Assembly (NCBI RefSeq): GCF_039908635.1
Contig: NZ_CP150918.1
Span: 2,847,001 to 2,911,000 of the forward strand
Reading direction: 5' to 3'
DNA from: Pseudomonas purpurea
Lineage (GTDB): Bacteria; Pseudomonadota; Gammaproteobacteria; Pseudomonadales; Pseudomonadaceae
Length of the DNA stretch: 64,000 nucleotides
The notes under the pieces are model-generated. The model had not been told where the DNA came from and did not search any database. It worked only from the letters and a program-made list of their open reading frames with translations. Position numbers and translations under genes: made by a program. Positions 8,618 to 17,246 of this stretch are shown here, piece after piece (the first letter of the stretch is position 1; every line of letters starts with the position of its first letter).

Positions 8618-10686
8618 GCCGTCGCCCCCAGGTCGCACTTGCCTTCACGGCAGGCTTCGCAGATCGGGCAGCGGATGTCGCCGGCCGCCCGGGCCTTCTT
8701 CGCCAGGACCATTTGCACGGCAGCAGGGACGAGCAGGGCGCCGGGCTTGTCCTTGGCGGCGGCCCACGGGATCAGCGGGTCGAGGATCTGAATGCCGCTG
8801 CCGGCACCCGGCGCGCCGCCGGAGTTGACCTTGACCGTGGCGCCGCTGATGGTCACGCCACCGGCGTCGACCTTGACGAAACTGCCGCCAGCCATGGCCG
8901 TCAGTTCCATGCCACCTTCGACGACGACTTTTTCGCCGGCGTGATAGTGGATTTCCTGACCGGCTTCGACGAACTGCGCTGTGCCGATGTTCACGTGCCG
9001 GGTCACGCCGACGGTCAGGTGATCATTGGCGCGGGTTTCGGTGATGCGGTTTGCGTGGGTGATGCGGTGTTCTTCAGCCTTGAATTCGCTGAACGCATTG
9101 TTCTCGACCGTGTCGTGACGCTCGTTGCCGACGCGGATTTTCTGATCGTGCTCGATGTTTTCATCCCAGTCGCGCTGGGCGTGCAGGTAAATCTGTTCGG
9201 CGCCTTTCTTGTCTTCGATGCGGAACTCGTTGTAGCCCTTGCCACCCGGTGAACTGAGGGTCTTGAACAGGCTACGGGTCTTGTTCGCCGGCAGCTCGTA
9301 AGGGACAACGTTTTCCTTGTGGAACAGGCAGCCGGTCACCAGCGGCTGGTCGGGGTCGCCTTCAAGGAAGGTCACGAGCACTTCCATGCCGATGCGCGGG
9401 ATGGCGATGCCGCCGTAGGCACTGCCGGCCCAACCACTGGCCACACGCAACCAGCAACTGGTGTTGTCATCGGCCTGGCCGTCGCGGTCCCAGTGAAACT
9501 GCACCTTGATCCGACCGTACGGGTCGCAATGGATTTCTTCGCCCTTGGGGCCGGTGACGACAGCAGTCTGGCTGCCCAGCACCTTCGGTTTCGGGTGTTC
9601 GAGGGCCGGGCGGAAATGTGCAGCCCACGGCGTGGCAAGGAAGCGGTTGCGATAGCCCTGGTGAAAGTCATCCTTGTTCTGGGTGACGTCACTGGTGACC
9701 AGTTCGCCGAGTACCTGCGGCTGCTTGCCTTCGTGGATGACTTCCAGCAGCAGCCACAGGTCGTTCCATTCCGCGCGCGGGTGTTCGTTCAACGCCAGGA
9801 AATGGCCGCTGACCAGGGTCGGCTCGTCGCTTTTTCCTTCGGCCAGTTGGTAGTCGCTGCGATGGCGTTCCAACGCGCGGGTTGCCAGTTGCTTGCCGCG
9901 TTCGCGGTCGGTGAAGCGGCCGGGGTAGTCGTAGTCTTCCAGGTCTGGCAGGAACTCGCTTTTGGCCGCACTTTCGGGAAGGATGCGCGGTTTTTCGAAA
10001 TCGTAATCGCGACGGCTGACACGGCTGGTGCGGGTTTCCAGGCGCAGGTTGAAGCGCTTGATAACCGGTCTTTCCGCCGCCATGCCGGAGTCTTGCTGGT
10101 AGGCCACAGGCGCGAGTTTGCGGAACACTGTCTGGTCGTCGCCGAACACCAGAGTGTGGCCGCTGCTGCTGTGCTGGAAGTGGAAGTGAATGCCTTCTTC
10201 TTCACACAGGCGCTGGATGAAATGCAGGTCGGACTCGTCGTATTGCACGCAGTAGACGCGTTCGGGGTAAACGGCGCCGAGCTGGAAGCTGTAGGCGTTG
10301 GCCAATATGCCGCGCGCCTCAAGGACCTGGGCGATGATCTTGGGCACGGTCAGGTGCTGGAAAATCTGCTGGTCATGGTTGTGACGCAGGTAATTGAGCT
10401 GGGGCGTGAGGCTGATGCTGTAGCGGGTCAGGCTTTTACCCGAGTCACCTTGGGCGATGCGGTAGACCAGGCCGTGGATGACGCCTTTGCCGGTCGCGCC
10501 GAACGTCAGGCAGGCCGGTTTGTGCAACAACTCTTCGAGTTTCAGGTCAGGGCGGGCGCTGACCAGTTCAATGTCAAAGCAGAACGGCTGATTAAGGGCT
10601 TCGCGACCAACGAAACTGAGAACCTGAAGGTCCGCAGAAACGCCTTCGAGGGTGAGCGTGATATGGGTTGCGTTAGCATCCAGCAT
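8614..10686 (-). CDS. vgrG: Type VI secretion system tip protein VgrG
   Basis: This 690-residue protein has the complete VgrG layout: a gp27-like base (1-380; LSFVGREALNQPFCFDIELVS, YDESDLHFIQRLCEEEGIHFHF), a gp5 OB-fold (PYGRIKVQFHWDRDGQADDNTSCWLRVAS, IGMEVLVTFLEGDPDQPLVTG) and a beta-helix needle of repeats to about 630. The C-terminal tail after 640 is not enzymatic but ends in a compact cysteine cluster, IRCPICEACREGKC, which could bind a metal or dock cargo. It heads a minus-strand operon with the adaptor, lipoprotein and lipase. No sheath, baseplate or ATPase gene is nearby, so it is an orphan vgrG island served by a core cluster elsewhere. Confidence 0.96.
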   Translation of the reverse strand: MLDANATHITLTLEGVSADLQVLSFVGREALNQPFCFDIELVSARPDLKLEELLHKPACLTFGATGKGVIHGLVYRIAQGDSGKSLTRYSISLTPQLNYLRHNHDQQIFQHLTVPKIIAQVLEARGILANAYSFQLGAVYPERVYCVQYDESDLHFIQRLCEEEGIHFHFQHSSSGHTLVFGDDQTVFRKLAPVAYQQDSGMAAERPVIKRFNLRLETRTSRVSRRDYDFEKPRILPESAAKSEFLPDLEDYDYPGRFTDRERGKQLATRALERHRSDYQLAEGKSDEPTLVSGHFLALNEHPRAEWNDLWLLLEVIHEGKQPQVLGELVTSDVTQNKDDFHQGYRNRFLATPWAAHFRPALEHPKPKVLGSQTAVVTGPKGEEIHCDPYGRIKVQFHWDRDGQADDNTSCWLRVASGWAGSAYGGIAIPRIGMEVLVTFLEGDPDQPLVTGCLFHKENVVPYELPANKTRSLFKTLSSPGGKGYNEFRIEDKKGAEQIYLHAQRDWDENIEHDQKIRVGNERHDTVENNAFSEFKAEEHRITHANRITETRANDHLTVGVTRHVNIGTAQFVEAGQEIHYHAGEKVVVEGGMELTAMAGGSFVKVDAGGVTISGATVKVNSGGAPGAGSGIQILDPLIPWAAAKDKPGALLVPAAVQMVLAKKARAAGDIRCPICEACREGKCDLGATA

Positions 10687-11059
10687 GCCTTTAATTCCGT
10701 CCTTTGAAAAAGCTGGGCCCGATGGTGCAGGATTAAACCGACAGGTTCAAGGCGCAAATGCCGTATGCACGGGCCTTGGCAGGTATAGGGAAAACCCCTA
10801 GAGACGCACGAGAGGCTTTCAAAACGGCGGGCTCGGGAGCAAACGCGGCGCTGCATTCATGGATTACCCGGCGAGCCGATACCGAGAATGGGCAGTCATG
10901 TTCAGACTAAAGTCGCCTGTGGCACATAAAAGCCTTGTGCCATCATTGTGGATCACCCCTGAATGAACCTGTCATCCCGGCGAGCGGTATTCGTCGGATG
11001 AGTGCTTTTTGTGTGGGCTGTTTGCCCCGCGGTAAAGATTCACTGTTGGAGCTTTTTTA
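10687..11059. other. 373-bp divergent promoter region of the vgrG operon and the OprD porin gene
   Basis: No gene is evident here. The interval must contain the promoters for vgrG (minus) and the porin (plus). A small hairpin, TAGGG-AAAA-CCCCTA, lies near 10786-10800. I could not assign -35/-10 elements with confidence. Confidence 0.5.
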
Positions 11060-12361
11060 ATGCGTCCCCCGTTTTCCCTCTCCACACCGCGCCTGTCCCT
11101 GGCGATCGGTGCTGTTGTTCTGTGCGCAAGCGTTGCCGGCCAGGTTCAGGCCAGCGGTTTTATCGAAGACAGCACCGCCAAAATTGAATCGCGCACGGTG
11201 TACTTCAACCGGGACTTTCGTGACGGCCATACCGCTAACGATCAAGGCGCGTCCAAGCGTGAAGAGTCGGCCCAAGGTTTTATTTTCAACCTGCAGTCGG
11301 GTTACACCGAAGGCACCGTGGGCTTTGGTATTGATGCGCTGGGCATGCTCGGGCTGAAACTCGACTCCAGCGCTGGCAGCAGCAACAGTGGCTTGTTGCC
11401 GTCCAGCGGCCAGAACCCGCGCGGGTCGAAAGATCAGTACGCCAAGCTGGGCTTGACAGCCAAGGCCCGGGTTTCGCAAAGCGTCCTGAAATACGGTGCG
11501 CTGCTGCCGGACTTGCCGTTGCTCAAGTACAACGACGGCCGTTTGCTGCCGACCATGTTCAACGGCGCACTGCTGACGTCCAAAGAGTTCAAGGACCTGA
11601 CGTTCACAGCCGCTCGCTTGGATAAATACACCGCCCGGGATTCCACCGATTCCCAGGACATCCGCGTGCACTGCAAGAACAAGCGTTACGCCTGCAATGT
11701 CACGGCCGATCACTTCGACACGTATGGCCTGGACTACAAGGTCAACGAGCGCCTGACTGCGCAGTATCACTACGCGGAACTGGAAGACATCTACCGTCAG
11801 CACTTCATTGGCTTGCTGGGCAACCAGCCGTTGGGTGACGGCGTGTTGAAGGCTGACCTGCGACTGCTCAAAAGTGCCGACAGCGGCGCTGCGCGCGCAG
11901 GCTCCATCGACAACCGCGCGCTGAGCGGCATGCTCGCTTACGCCATCAGCGGCCACACCTTCAGTGCCGGTTGGCAGCGCATGACCGGCGATAACTCGAT
12001 GCCGTACCTCGATGGCAGCAATCCGTACCTGGTCAACTACGTGCAGGTCAACGACTTCGCCGCCGCGCAGGAACGCTCCTGGCAACTGCGTTACGACTAC
12101 GACTTCAAGGCCATCGGCCTCAACGGCCTGAGCTTCCTGACCCGTTACGTGAACGGCGATCACATTAAAGTGCCGGGCAGCGACCAGGAAGGCCGGGAAT
12201 GGGAACGCGACAGCGAACTCAAGTACGTGGTGCAAAGCGGCACCTTCAAGGACGTCAGCCTGCGCCTGCGCAACGCGACCTATCGCACCAACTATGAGAA
12301 GTTCGCCCGCGACGTGGATGAAACCCGGCTGATCGTGAGTTACAACTTTTCGGTGTTGTGA
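11060..12361 (+). CDS. OprD-family outer membrane porin
   Basis: The 433-residue precursor has a signal peptide (RLSLAIGAVVLCASVAGQVQA-S) and the OprD-family start FIEDSTAKIESRTVYFNRDFRDG. The motif QGFIFNLQSGYTEGTVGFGIDALGMLGLKLDSS and the C-terminal aromatic-rich strand TRLIVSYNFSVL are typical of 18-strand OprD channels. These take up amino acids, sugars or aromatic acids; the substrate subgroup (OccD or OccK) cannot be decided here. It is convergent with the fructokinase gene, across a REP-like pair. Confidence 0.92.
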   Translation: MRPPFSLSTPRLSLAIGAVVLCASVAGQVQASGFIEDSTAKIESRTVYFNRDFRDGHTANDQGASKREESAQGFIFNLQSGYTEGTVGFGIDALGMLGLKLDSSAGSSNSGLLPSSGQNPRGSKDQYAKLGLTAKARVSQSVLKYGALLPDLPLLKYNDGRLLPTMFNGALLTSKEFKDLTFTAARLDKYTARDSTDSQDIRVHCKNKRYACNVTADHFDTYGLDYKVNERLTAQYHYAELEDIYRQHFIGLLGNQPLGDGVLKADLRLLKSADSGAARAGSIDNRALSGMLAYAISGHTFSAGWQRMTGDNSMPYLDGSNPYLVNYVQVNDFAAAQERSWQLRYDYDFKAIGLNGLSFLTRYVNGDHIKVPGSDQEGREWERDSELKYVVQSGTFKDVSLRLRNATYRTNYEKFARDVDETRLIVSYNFSVL

Positions 12362-12386
12362 CCGGAAGGTTTGCGGTGTGAGGTAG

Positions 12387-12484
12387 ACCGCTTTCGCGAG
12401 CAGGCTCCGAGTTCTCGAACACAAAATCTGTGCTCACTGAAGCTCTACTGTGGGAGCTTGCTCCGGGCGGCGATCCGACGATGG
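12387..12484. repeat. REP-like palindromic pair
   Basis: CCGCTTTCGCGAGCAGGCTCC (12389-12409) and CTGTGGGAGCTTGCTCCGGGCGGCGATCCGACGATGG (from 12448) are REP-type units of two different subtypes seen in fluorescent pseudomonads. They lie between the convergent porin and fructokinase genes, the usual place for such elements, where they may also act as transcription stops. Confidence 0.65.
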
Positions 12485-12495
12485 GGCCCTGAAAC

Positions 12496-13440
12496 TCAGC
12501 GCATCTCCAGCTGATGCCGATACGGCAAGTCCGGCCCGGTCTTGCTGCACGTCAACGCCGCCGCGGCGATGGCGAATTTGAGCATCGCGTCGATCTGTTC
12601 GCGGTTCAGTTGCTTCAAGCCCTCGACCGAGTCCAGCTGTCGCTCGGTCAGCCAGGCAATCAGCGCCGCCTGGAAGGTATCGCCGGCACCGACGGTGTCG
12701 GCGATCACCGTCAGGCTCGCCGGGGTTGACCAACTGCCGTGGCGACGACTGAACACCGTCGCCCCTTGGCCGCCTCGGGTCAGGAACACTAACTGGCAGC
12801 GATGCTCCAGCCAGCCTTCGATCACGCTGTGCGGGTCGCCATCGGGGTACAACAGGCTCAAGTCTTCGTCGCTGACCTTGATCAGGTCCGCATGTTTGAC
12901 CAGTTCCGCGATGCGTGAACGCCACAACTCGATATTCGGTTCAGGATTGAGCCGTACGTTCGGGTCGAGGCTGACCAGGCGTTTGCCGCTTTCCCGGCGC
13001 ACCAAGGCCAGCAACGTGTCGGCAATCGGCTGCACCACCAGCGAAAACGAGCCAATGTGCAGACCGCGCACCTCGTCGTTCAACTCGGGTAAATGTGCCA
13101 ATTGCAATTGCCGGTCGGCGCAGCCTTCGCCCCGGAAACTGTAGTGGGGCGAACCGTTGGCGCCCAGCGCGACCATCGCCAGCGTCGTCGGCGCATCGAA
13201 GTCCAGCACGTAGTCGGTGCGCACACCTTCCTCGCACAATACCTGCTGCAAGCGTCGGCCCAGATAATCCGTGGACAGCCCGGCGAACAACGCCGCGTTC
13301 ACTCCCAATCGGCGCAAGCCGACGGCTACGTTGAACGGCGAACCGCCCGCGATTGCCTTGAAATTGACCTTTGAAGCCTGACCGCCGACTTCGTTCTCGC
13401 TGAAGCAATCGAACAGCGCTTCACCACACACCAGATACAT
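12496..13440 (-). CDS. mtlZ: Fructokinase, PfkB family
   Basis: The 314-residue protein has the PfkB signatures: FKAIAGGSPFNVAVGLRRLG near the N-terminus and DTVGAGDTFQAALIAWL with the catalytic Asp near the C-terminus. It should phosphorylate fructose with ATP in the cytoplasm. In P. fluorescens this kinase ends the mannitol/arabitol operon (mtlEFGKDYZ), where it feeds fructose from mannitol dehydrogenase into metabolism. Here only 13 bp separate it from a stub of an AraC-type regulator that matches the start of MtlR, and the genes normally between them are missing, so the kinase appears stranded. The symbol rests on this context. Confidence 0.82.
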   Translation of the reverse strand: MYLVCGEALFDCFSENEVGGQASKVNFKAIAGGSPFNVAVGLRRLGVNAALFAGLSTDYLGRRLQQVLCEEGVRTDYVLDFDAPTTLAMVALGANGSPHYSFRGEGCADRQLQLAHLPELNDEVRGLHIGSFSLVVQPIADTLLALVRRESGKRLVSLDPNVRLNPEPNIELWRSRIAELVKHADLIKVSDEDLSLLYPDGDPHSVIEGWLEHRCQLVFLTRGGQGATVFSRRHGSWSTPASLTVIADTVGAGDTFQAALIAWLTERQLDSVEGLKQLNREQIDAMLKFAIAAAALTCSKTGPDLPYRHQLEMR

Positions 13441-13453
13441 AGTTATTCACTCT

Positions 13454-13633
13454 TCAATCACCGATAAACACCTTGCCGGAGCTGGCGACAATCAGGTGCA
13501 GTTCGTATTCCTTGTGGAAATGCCAGCGCACCAGCGGGCAGAGGAAGCCATGCTGACGGTAGATGATGGACAACCCGTTATGGTCGCCCATCAGTTCATA
13601 GGAAGGGTCGGAGACTCTGCTCGCTCGGGTCAT
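13454..13633 (-). pseudogene. mtlR: N-terminal stub of an AraC-family regulator, probable mtlR remnant
   Basis: A 59-codon frame reads MTRASRVSDPSYELMGDHNG and continues through SIIYRQHGF, PLVRWHFHKEYELHLIVASS and GKVFIGD, then stops. This is the cupin start of the AraC-type activator that precedes mannitol operons in fluorescent pseudomonads, where the protein runs on for about 240 more residues including the DNA-binding domain. Here it ends at once and the fructokinase gene follows. A deletion fusing the 5' end of mtlR to the region just before mtlZ is the simplest explanation. Without its helix-turn-helix region the product cannot regulate transcription. Confidence 0.7.
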
Positions 13634-13713
13634 TTCTGGGCACTTTTATTGTTATTGCGCCCTGATCATGCCTCTTTCACGTTGCGCAGTACCAGCCCTT
13701 GCGCGGCTGTTCA

Positions 13714-14580
13714 TCAGCTTCGGATGTAGGCGCCTTTCATGCTGCTGCCGATCCAGCAGTACCGAACAATCTCGGACTCATCGATGAAGTCGGTGTTGAT
13801 GATGCTGCACCGTGTAATCCAGTCGCGGGACGAGTGAAACCAGTCGTTGATATGGTGTTTTATGTCAACAGGACCGCCCAGAAAGGTAAAACTCGTCGCC
13901 GACAAAGACCACAGGCCCGGTGTGGTGTGGGTAGAGTCCAGGGTGCGGGATATGTGGGTTTTAAGATCTTCGGCATCGGTGAACGTCTGACCGCTCCATT
14001 TGTGTGGAATCGTGTAGCCAAAAAAAATGTCGTTGAGCACGCGCAAGGCCGGAGCCCTCAACACTATTCTTTGCAGGCTGCTGATACGTTTCAACTCTGC
14101 GATGGGCTTGCCGGTATTGGCGGTTGGAATGATTCTGGAGCCAAGCCTGCCGACAAGAAGATCGTTGAAGGCTGTGTAGTTGAAGGGCTTGTCACCGTCA
14201 CCCAACTGGTGAAAATCCAGAATGATGAACTCGGTTGAATGTTGGGCGAGAAAGCTCAACACAGCATCGATCAGTTCTTCCAGTACCCGGTGAGATTCGT
14301 GGCCATTGTGATGGAAGTAGAAAATGCCCTGGTCCCAACCGCGTTTGTAGCCCAGGCGAATATCAAATACCCGTGCGCCATGGGATAGCTGCCAGGAAAA
14401 AGAGTCGTTCTGGCAGGTGGTCCAGTTACCGGTGGCCACATCGTAGTTGGGGGCCTTCTTGTCCATGCCACAGTTGTGCGCGCTGGGCCAGATAATGTCG
14501 GTGAGTTTCATGGCATCAACATTGAGCACTTCCCCCATCCAACCCTGTTTGTTGATGTGTCCTGTCGTTGTTTGCGTCAT
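13714..14580 (-). CDS. PI-PLC X-domain protein (first of a tandem pair)
   Basis: The 288-residue protein folds as a phosphatidylinositol-specific phospholipase C X-domain: TDIIWPSAHNCGMD carries the first catalytic His (35), and GIFYFHHNGHESHRVLEELIDAVLSFL carries the second (90-94). EFIILDFHQLGDGDKP matches the strand lining the active site. Such enzymes cleave inositol phospholipids by a cyclic phosphate intermediate. I see no N-terminal signal peptide, so secretion, if any, would need another route. It shares its layout (WP-AHN-GMD, W..CQN..F.WQL..GAR..D.R) with the next gene upstream, a clear paralogue. Confidence 0.82.
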   Translation of the reverse strand: MTQTTTGHINKQGWMGEVLNVDAMKLTDIIWPSAHNCGMDKKAPNYDVATGNWTTCQNDSFSWQLSHGARVFDIRLGYKRGWDQGIFYFHHNGHESHRVLEELIDAVLSFLAQHSTEFIILDFHQLGDGDKPFNYTAFNDLLVGRLGSRIIPTANTGKPIAELKRISSLQRIVLRAPALRVLNDIFFGYTIPHKWSGQTFTDAEDLKTHISRTLDSTHTTPGLWSLSATSFTFLGGPVDIKHHINDWFHSSRDWITRCSIINTDFIDESEIVRYCWIGSSMKGAYIRS

Positions 14581-14773
14581 GGTGACTCCCTGTGTTTTTA
14601 ACGCCCCTTGTCATCCGTGACGGGGACAGTCGAAAAATTTCGTGATTAACGTATCTGAAAGAGTATTGGCATTCCTCGAATTATCAAGTTATTGAAATAT
14701 CTGCATATAGATGGCCAATACATGGCATCGAATATTCTTAACGTCATGGAAATATGTACGGGGGCTTTGGTGC

Positions 14774-15628
14774 TTATGAACGCAGGGCTTGATGCTCGGC
14801 GACGCGATCAGTGGCTATCGCGCAGTACGTCACGATCTCGCTCTCATCAAAAAAATCGACATTGATAATACTCGCGTACTCAATAAGTCCGCCGCCGGGA
14901 AAGAACCAATCGTTAAGTTCTTTTGTCAGTTTGGTTGGACCTTTGAGCACGGTGTAGCTCGTGACGGATAACGACCACGGCCCATAGGCTGGAGGGCGCT
15001 TCAGTACATTCCCGATATGCTGGCTGATATCAGCGGTATTAACGATGGCCTGACCTGCCCACTCATGGCGTATGCCGGCCCAGAAATAACGTTCATCAAG
15101 GTCTGGGTGATAAGAGGCGGCAGCGATCACGCGGCGTTGCTTGTTGGCTTTCAGTTGTTGCACGGTCCATCGCTGGTTTTTCCAAGGGATCAGCCTGGGC
15201 TCTAATCCTGATAGCAATTGTTGGCTGAAACCTTTGTAGTCGAAGTTGACGTCTCCAGTTCCTTCGAGTTGGTGGAGGTCAAGAATAATGAATTCATCAG
15301 GGTTTTCATTCAGAAAAGTATTTACCGCTGAGACAAGTTCATCCAGGGAGCGACCCAGAACGTGTCCATGGAAGGTCCTGAAGCCTGATCGGGTATTGAC
15401 AAACCTGAGGTCCAGAGCCCTGGCACCGTTTCTCAATTGCCAGAGGAAATCCTGATTCTGACACAAGACCCAGTTTGATATTACGGAGTCGTAGAGAGGT
15501 TGGGAAAGCCCCCAGTCCATCCCTGAATTATGAGCGCCTGGCCAGATGATTTGATCGATGGTCAATGTGTTGATGCCGGGGGAAGAACTCATCCAGTTAC
15601 GGGTGGCGCGATAATTAGTATTAGTCAT
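14774..15628 (-). CDS. PI-PLC X-domain protein (second of a tandem pair)
   Basis: This 284-residue paralogue has IDQIIWPGAHNSGMDWG with catalytic His33 and FRTFHGHVLGRSLDELVSAVNTFL with His87/His89; EFIILDLHQLEGTGD follows. Both PLC proteins end with a conserved SIIN-DF-DESEIV-YC segment of unknown role. There is no signal peptide. The 193-bp gap to the first copy is AT-rich and probably carries a separate promoter. Divergence between the copies is high, so the duplication is old or each was acquired separately. Confidence in the fold is good; the substrate is unknown. Confidence 0.82.
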   Translation of the reverse strand: MTNTNYRATRNWMSSSPGINTLTIDQIIWPGAHNSGMDWGLSQPLYDSVISNWVLCQNQDFLWQLRNGARALDLRFVNTRSGFRTFHGHVLGRSLDELVSAVNTFLNENPDEFIILDLHQLEGTGDVNFDYKGFSQQLLSGLEPRLIPWKNQRWTVQQLKANKQRRVIAAASYHPDLDERYFWAGIRHEWAGQAIVNTADISQHIGNVLKRPPAYGPWSLSVTSYTVLKGPTKLTKELNDWFFPGGGLIEYASIINVDFFDESEIVTYCAIATDRVAEHQALRS

Positions 15629-15808
15629 GCTTATAAAAGTCCAGATTATAAATGGGTGGGTGAAACACTCGCCTTGCAGTACGGCGAGTGTCAGGTATTT
15701 ATAATAAGAAACAGTGAGCTGGGCAATGGGTGGACATACCGAGAAAGAGTTATTCTCGGTGCCGTGAAGTTGGCGCGTTGTTTTTATGCTGTTAAGGGTG
15801 CCTCGGCG

Positions 15809-17092
15809 TTAGCGGTTTTTCGCTTCAATCCACTGAGCCATGTATTGAGTGCTTTTATGATGATGGTGACGCAACATGCTTCCCGTAAAATTATCGCGAC
15901 GTAGTTGCTTGATGTTCAAACGGCAACTATTGAGTCGGTCGACCAGTGCCGGGCCATGAACGTTTCTCTGATAATGACTGGTCAATAGGTGTGTGCCGGC
16001 ATGCTGAGCCTGTTCCCAGCGGGTCTTGTCTGAGTAAAGTTCAACAGCGGCGTGTGCCATGGCGCTGGCCGACGTGGCTATCGCTCCCGGCCAAGGCAGG
16101 CCGCCGTGCATGCCTTCGGCACCTACAGGCGTGGTCACGTTTGGCGTTCCGCAGAGCATTGCGTCGAAGAGTTTGCCTTTGATGCCCGCGCCAAAACGCA
16201 AGGGCGCCAGGCAGATCCGTGCGCCCGACATCACTTGCAGCGCGTCTTCGGCCCAGTTCATGACGTGAAAGCCTTGCGCCGCGTTGTGCAGCGCGGTGGC
16301 CTTGGGCGGCGTGTACGCGCCGTAGATGTGCAGTTGCGCCGCAGGGAGCTGCTGACGAATGAGTGGCCAGACTGTGGTTTTCATCCAGAGCACGGCATCC
16401 CAGTTCGGCGCATGGCGAAAGTTGCCGATACTGAGAAAGTGCGCACGCTCTTCAAAGGGCACGAACTTGCCTGGCACGGCGTCAAGCATCAGCGGGCACC
16501 AGTGCAGCAGGGTGCGTGGCAGTTTGAACTGTTCAACCAACAACTCTATTTCGACTTCGGAAATCATCAGGTTCAGGTCGCAGCGATACAGCGCGGCAAT
16601 CTCCCGCTTGGCCAGGTCGGTGTCGGCCATGTGCTCGAACTCTTCACGCAATGCCGGGGCAAAGAGTGCGCTGAAATCGTCCGGGTCATTGTTGGCTTTC
16701 AAATGATCCCTGAGCCGCTGATGGCGGGCATGTCGCAGGCTTTGCAGGTCAGAGGTTTCCAGTACCCGCAGGGCATCAGGGCAATGTTTTTCGACGCGCC
16801 AACCGAATTGTTCCTCCATCATGAACTGATCGAACAGCACGATATCGGGAGCCAGCTCACTGATGAATGCATCGAAGCTGCTGTTGTTGAGCTCGATGGC
16901 GCACTCGCGAATACCCATCGAAACCAGGTCAGCCTTGTGTTCGCCGATGCCGGCCGGGCTGCTGAAGGTGATGTCCCAACCTTGCTGCAAAAACGTCTCG
17001 AGAATCTGCATCACATGCCCGCTGGCAGCAGAAGAGCACGGCTCGGGCCAGACGTAACCAATGACCAGGACTTTGGTTGCAGGCTGACTCAT
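15809..17092 (-). CDS. Glycosyltransferase, GT-B fold, GT4-like
   Basis: The 427-residue protein begins MSQPATKVLVIGYVWPEP and has the GT-B features: an N-terminal glycine-rich segment and a C-terminal donor-site region (HFLSIGNFRHAPNWDAVLWM, MSGARICLAPLRFGAGIKGKLFDAMLCGTPNVTTPVGAEGM). The last motif is the E-x7-E-like donor loop found in GT4-type enzymes. The start at 17092 follows AAGGAATCG. No other polysaccharide genes are near, so the acceptor is unknown. The C-terminal tail is rich in His (MLRHHHHKS). Confidence 0.82.
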   Translation of the reverse strand: MSQPATKVLVIGYVWPEPCSSAASGHVMQILETFLQQGWDITFSSPAGIGEHKADLVSMGIRECAIELNNSSFDAFISELAPDIVLFDQFMMEEQFGWRVEKHCPDALRVLETSDLQSLRHARHQRLRDHLKANNDPDDFSALFAPALREEFEHMADTDLAKREIAALYRCDLNLMISEVEIELLVEQFKLPRTLLHWCPLMLDAVPGKFVPFEERAHFLSIGNFRHAPNWDAVLWMKTTVWPLIRQQLPAAQLHIYGAYTPPKATALHNAAQGFHVMNWAEDALQVMSGARICLAPLRFGAGIKGKLFDAMLCGTPNVTTPVGAEGMHGGLPWPGAIATSASAMAHAAVELYSDKTRWEQAQHAGTHLLTSHYQRNVHGPALVDRLNSCRLNIKQLRRDNFTGSMLRHHHHKSTQYMAQWIEAKNR

Positions 17093-17246
17093 AAAACGAT
17101 TCCTTGGAGGCGGGCGGGCAAGAGGGGCACGAAAAGGGCGCAATTAAACCACAGAGACGATGCGACCTGCCGGCTGGAGGCCGTATTGGCTGGAAGTTTG
17201 CGCGGTCTTGCGTTAGCGTCTGGGCGCTGATTCAAGGACTAACGGA

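Noticed and set aside
8614..10686. Phage tail origin (VgrG is homologous to gp5/gp27)
   Set aside because: No other tail, capsid, integrase or lysis genes; the DUF4123 adaptor and lipase place it in a type VI secretion island.
9319..10707. 462-codon plus-strand frame opposite vgrG
   Set aside because: Antisense shadow; no family features, while vgrG on the other strand is unambiguous.
15530..15904. Plus-strand frame at the PLC/glycosyltransferase junction
   Set aside because: Mostly overlaps the start of one gene and end of the other on the opposite strand; no family resemblance and no good ribosome-binding site.
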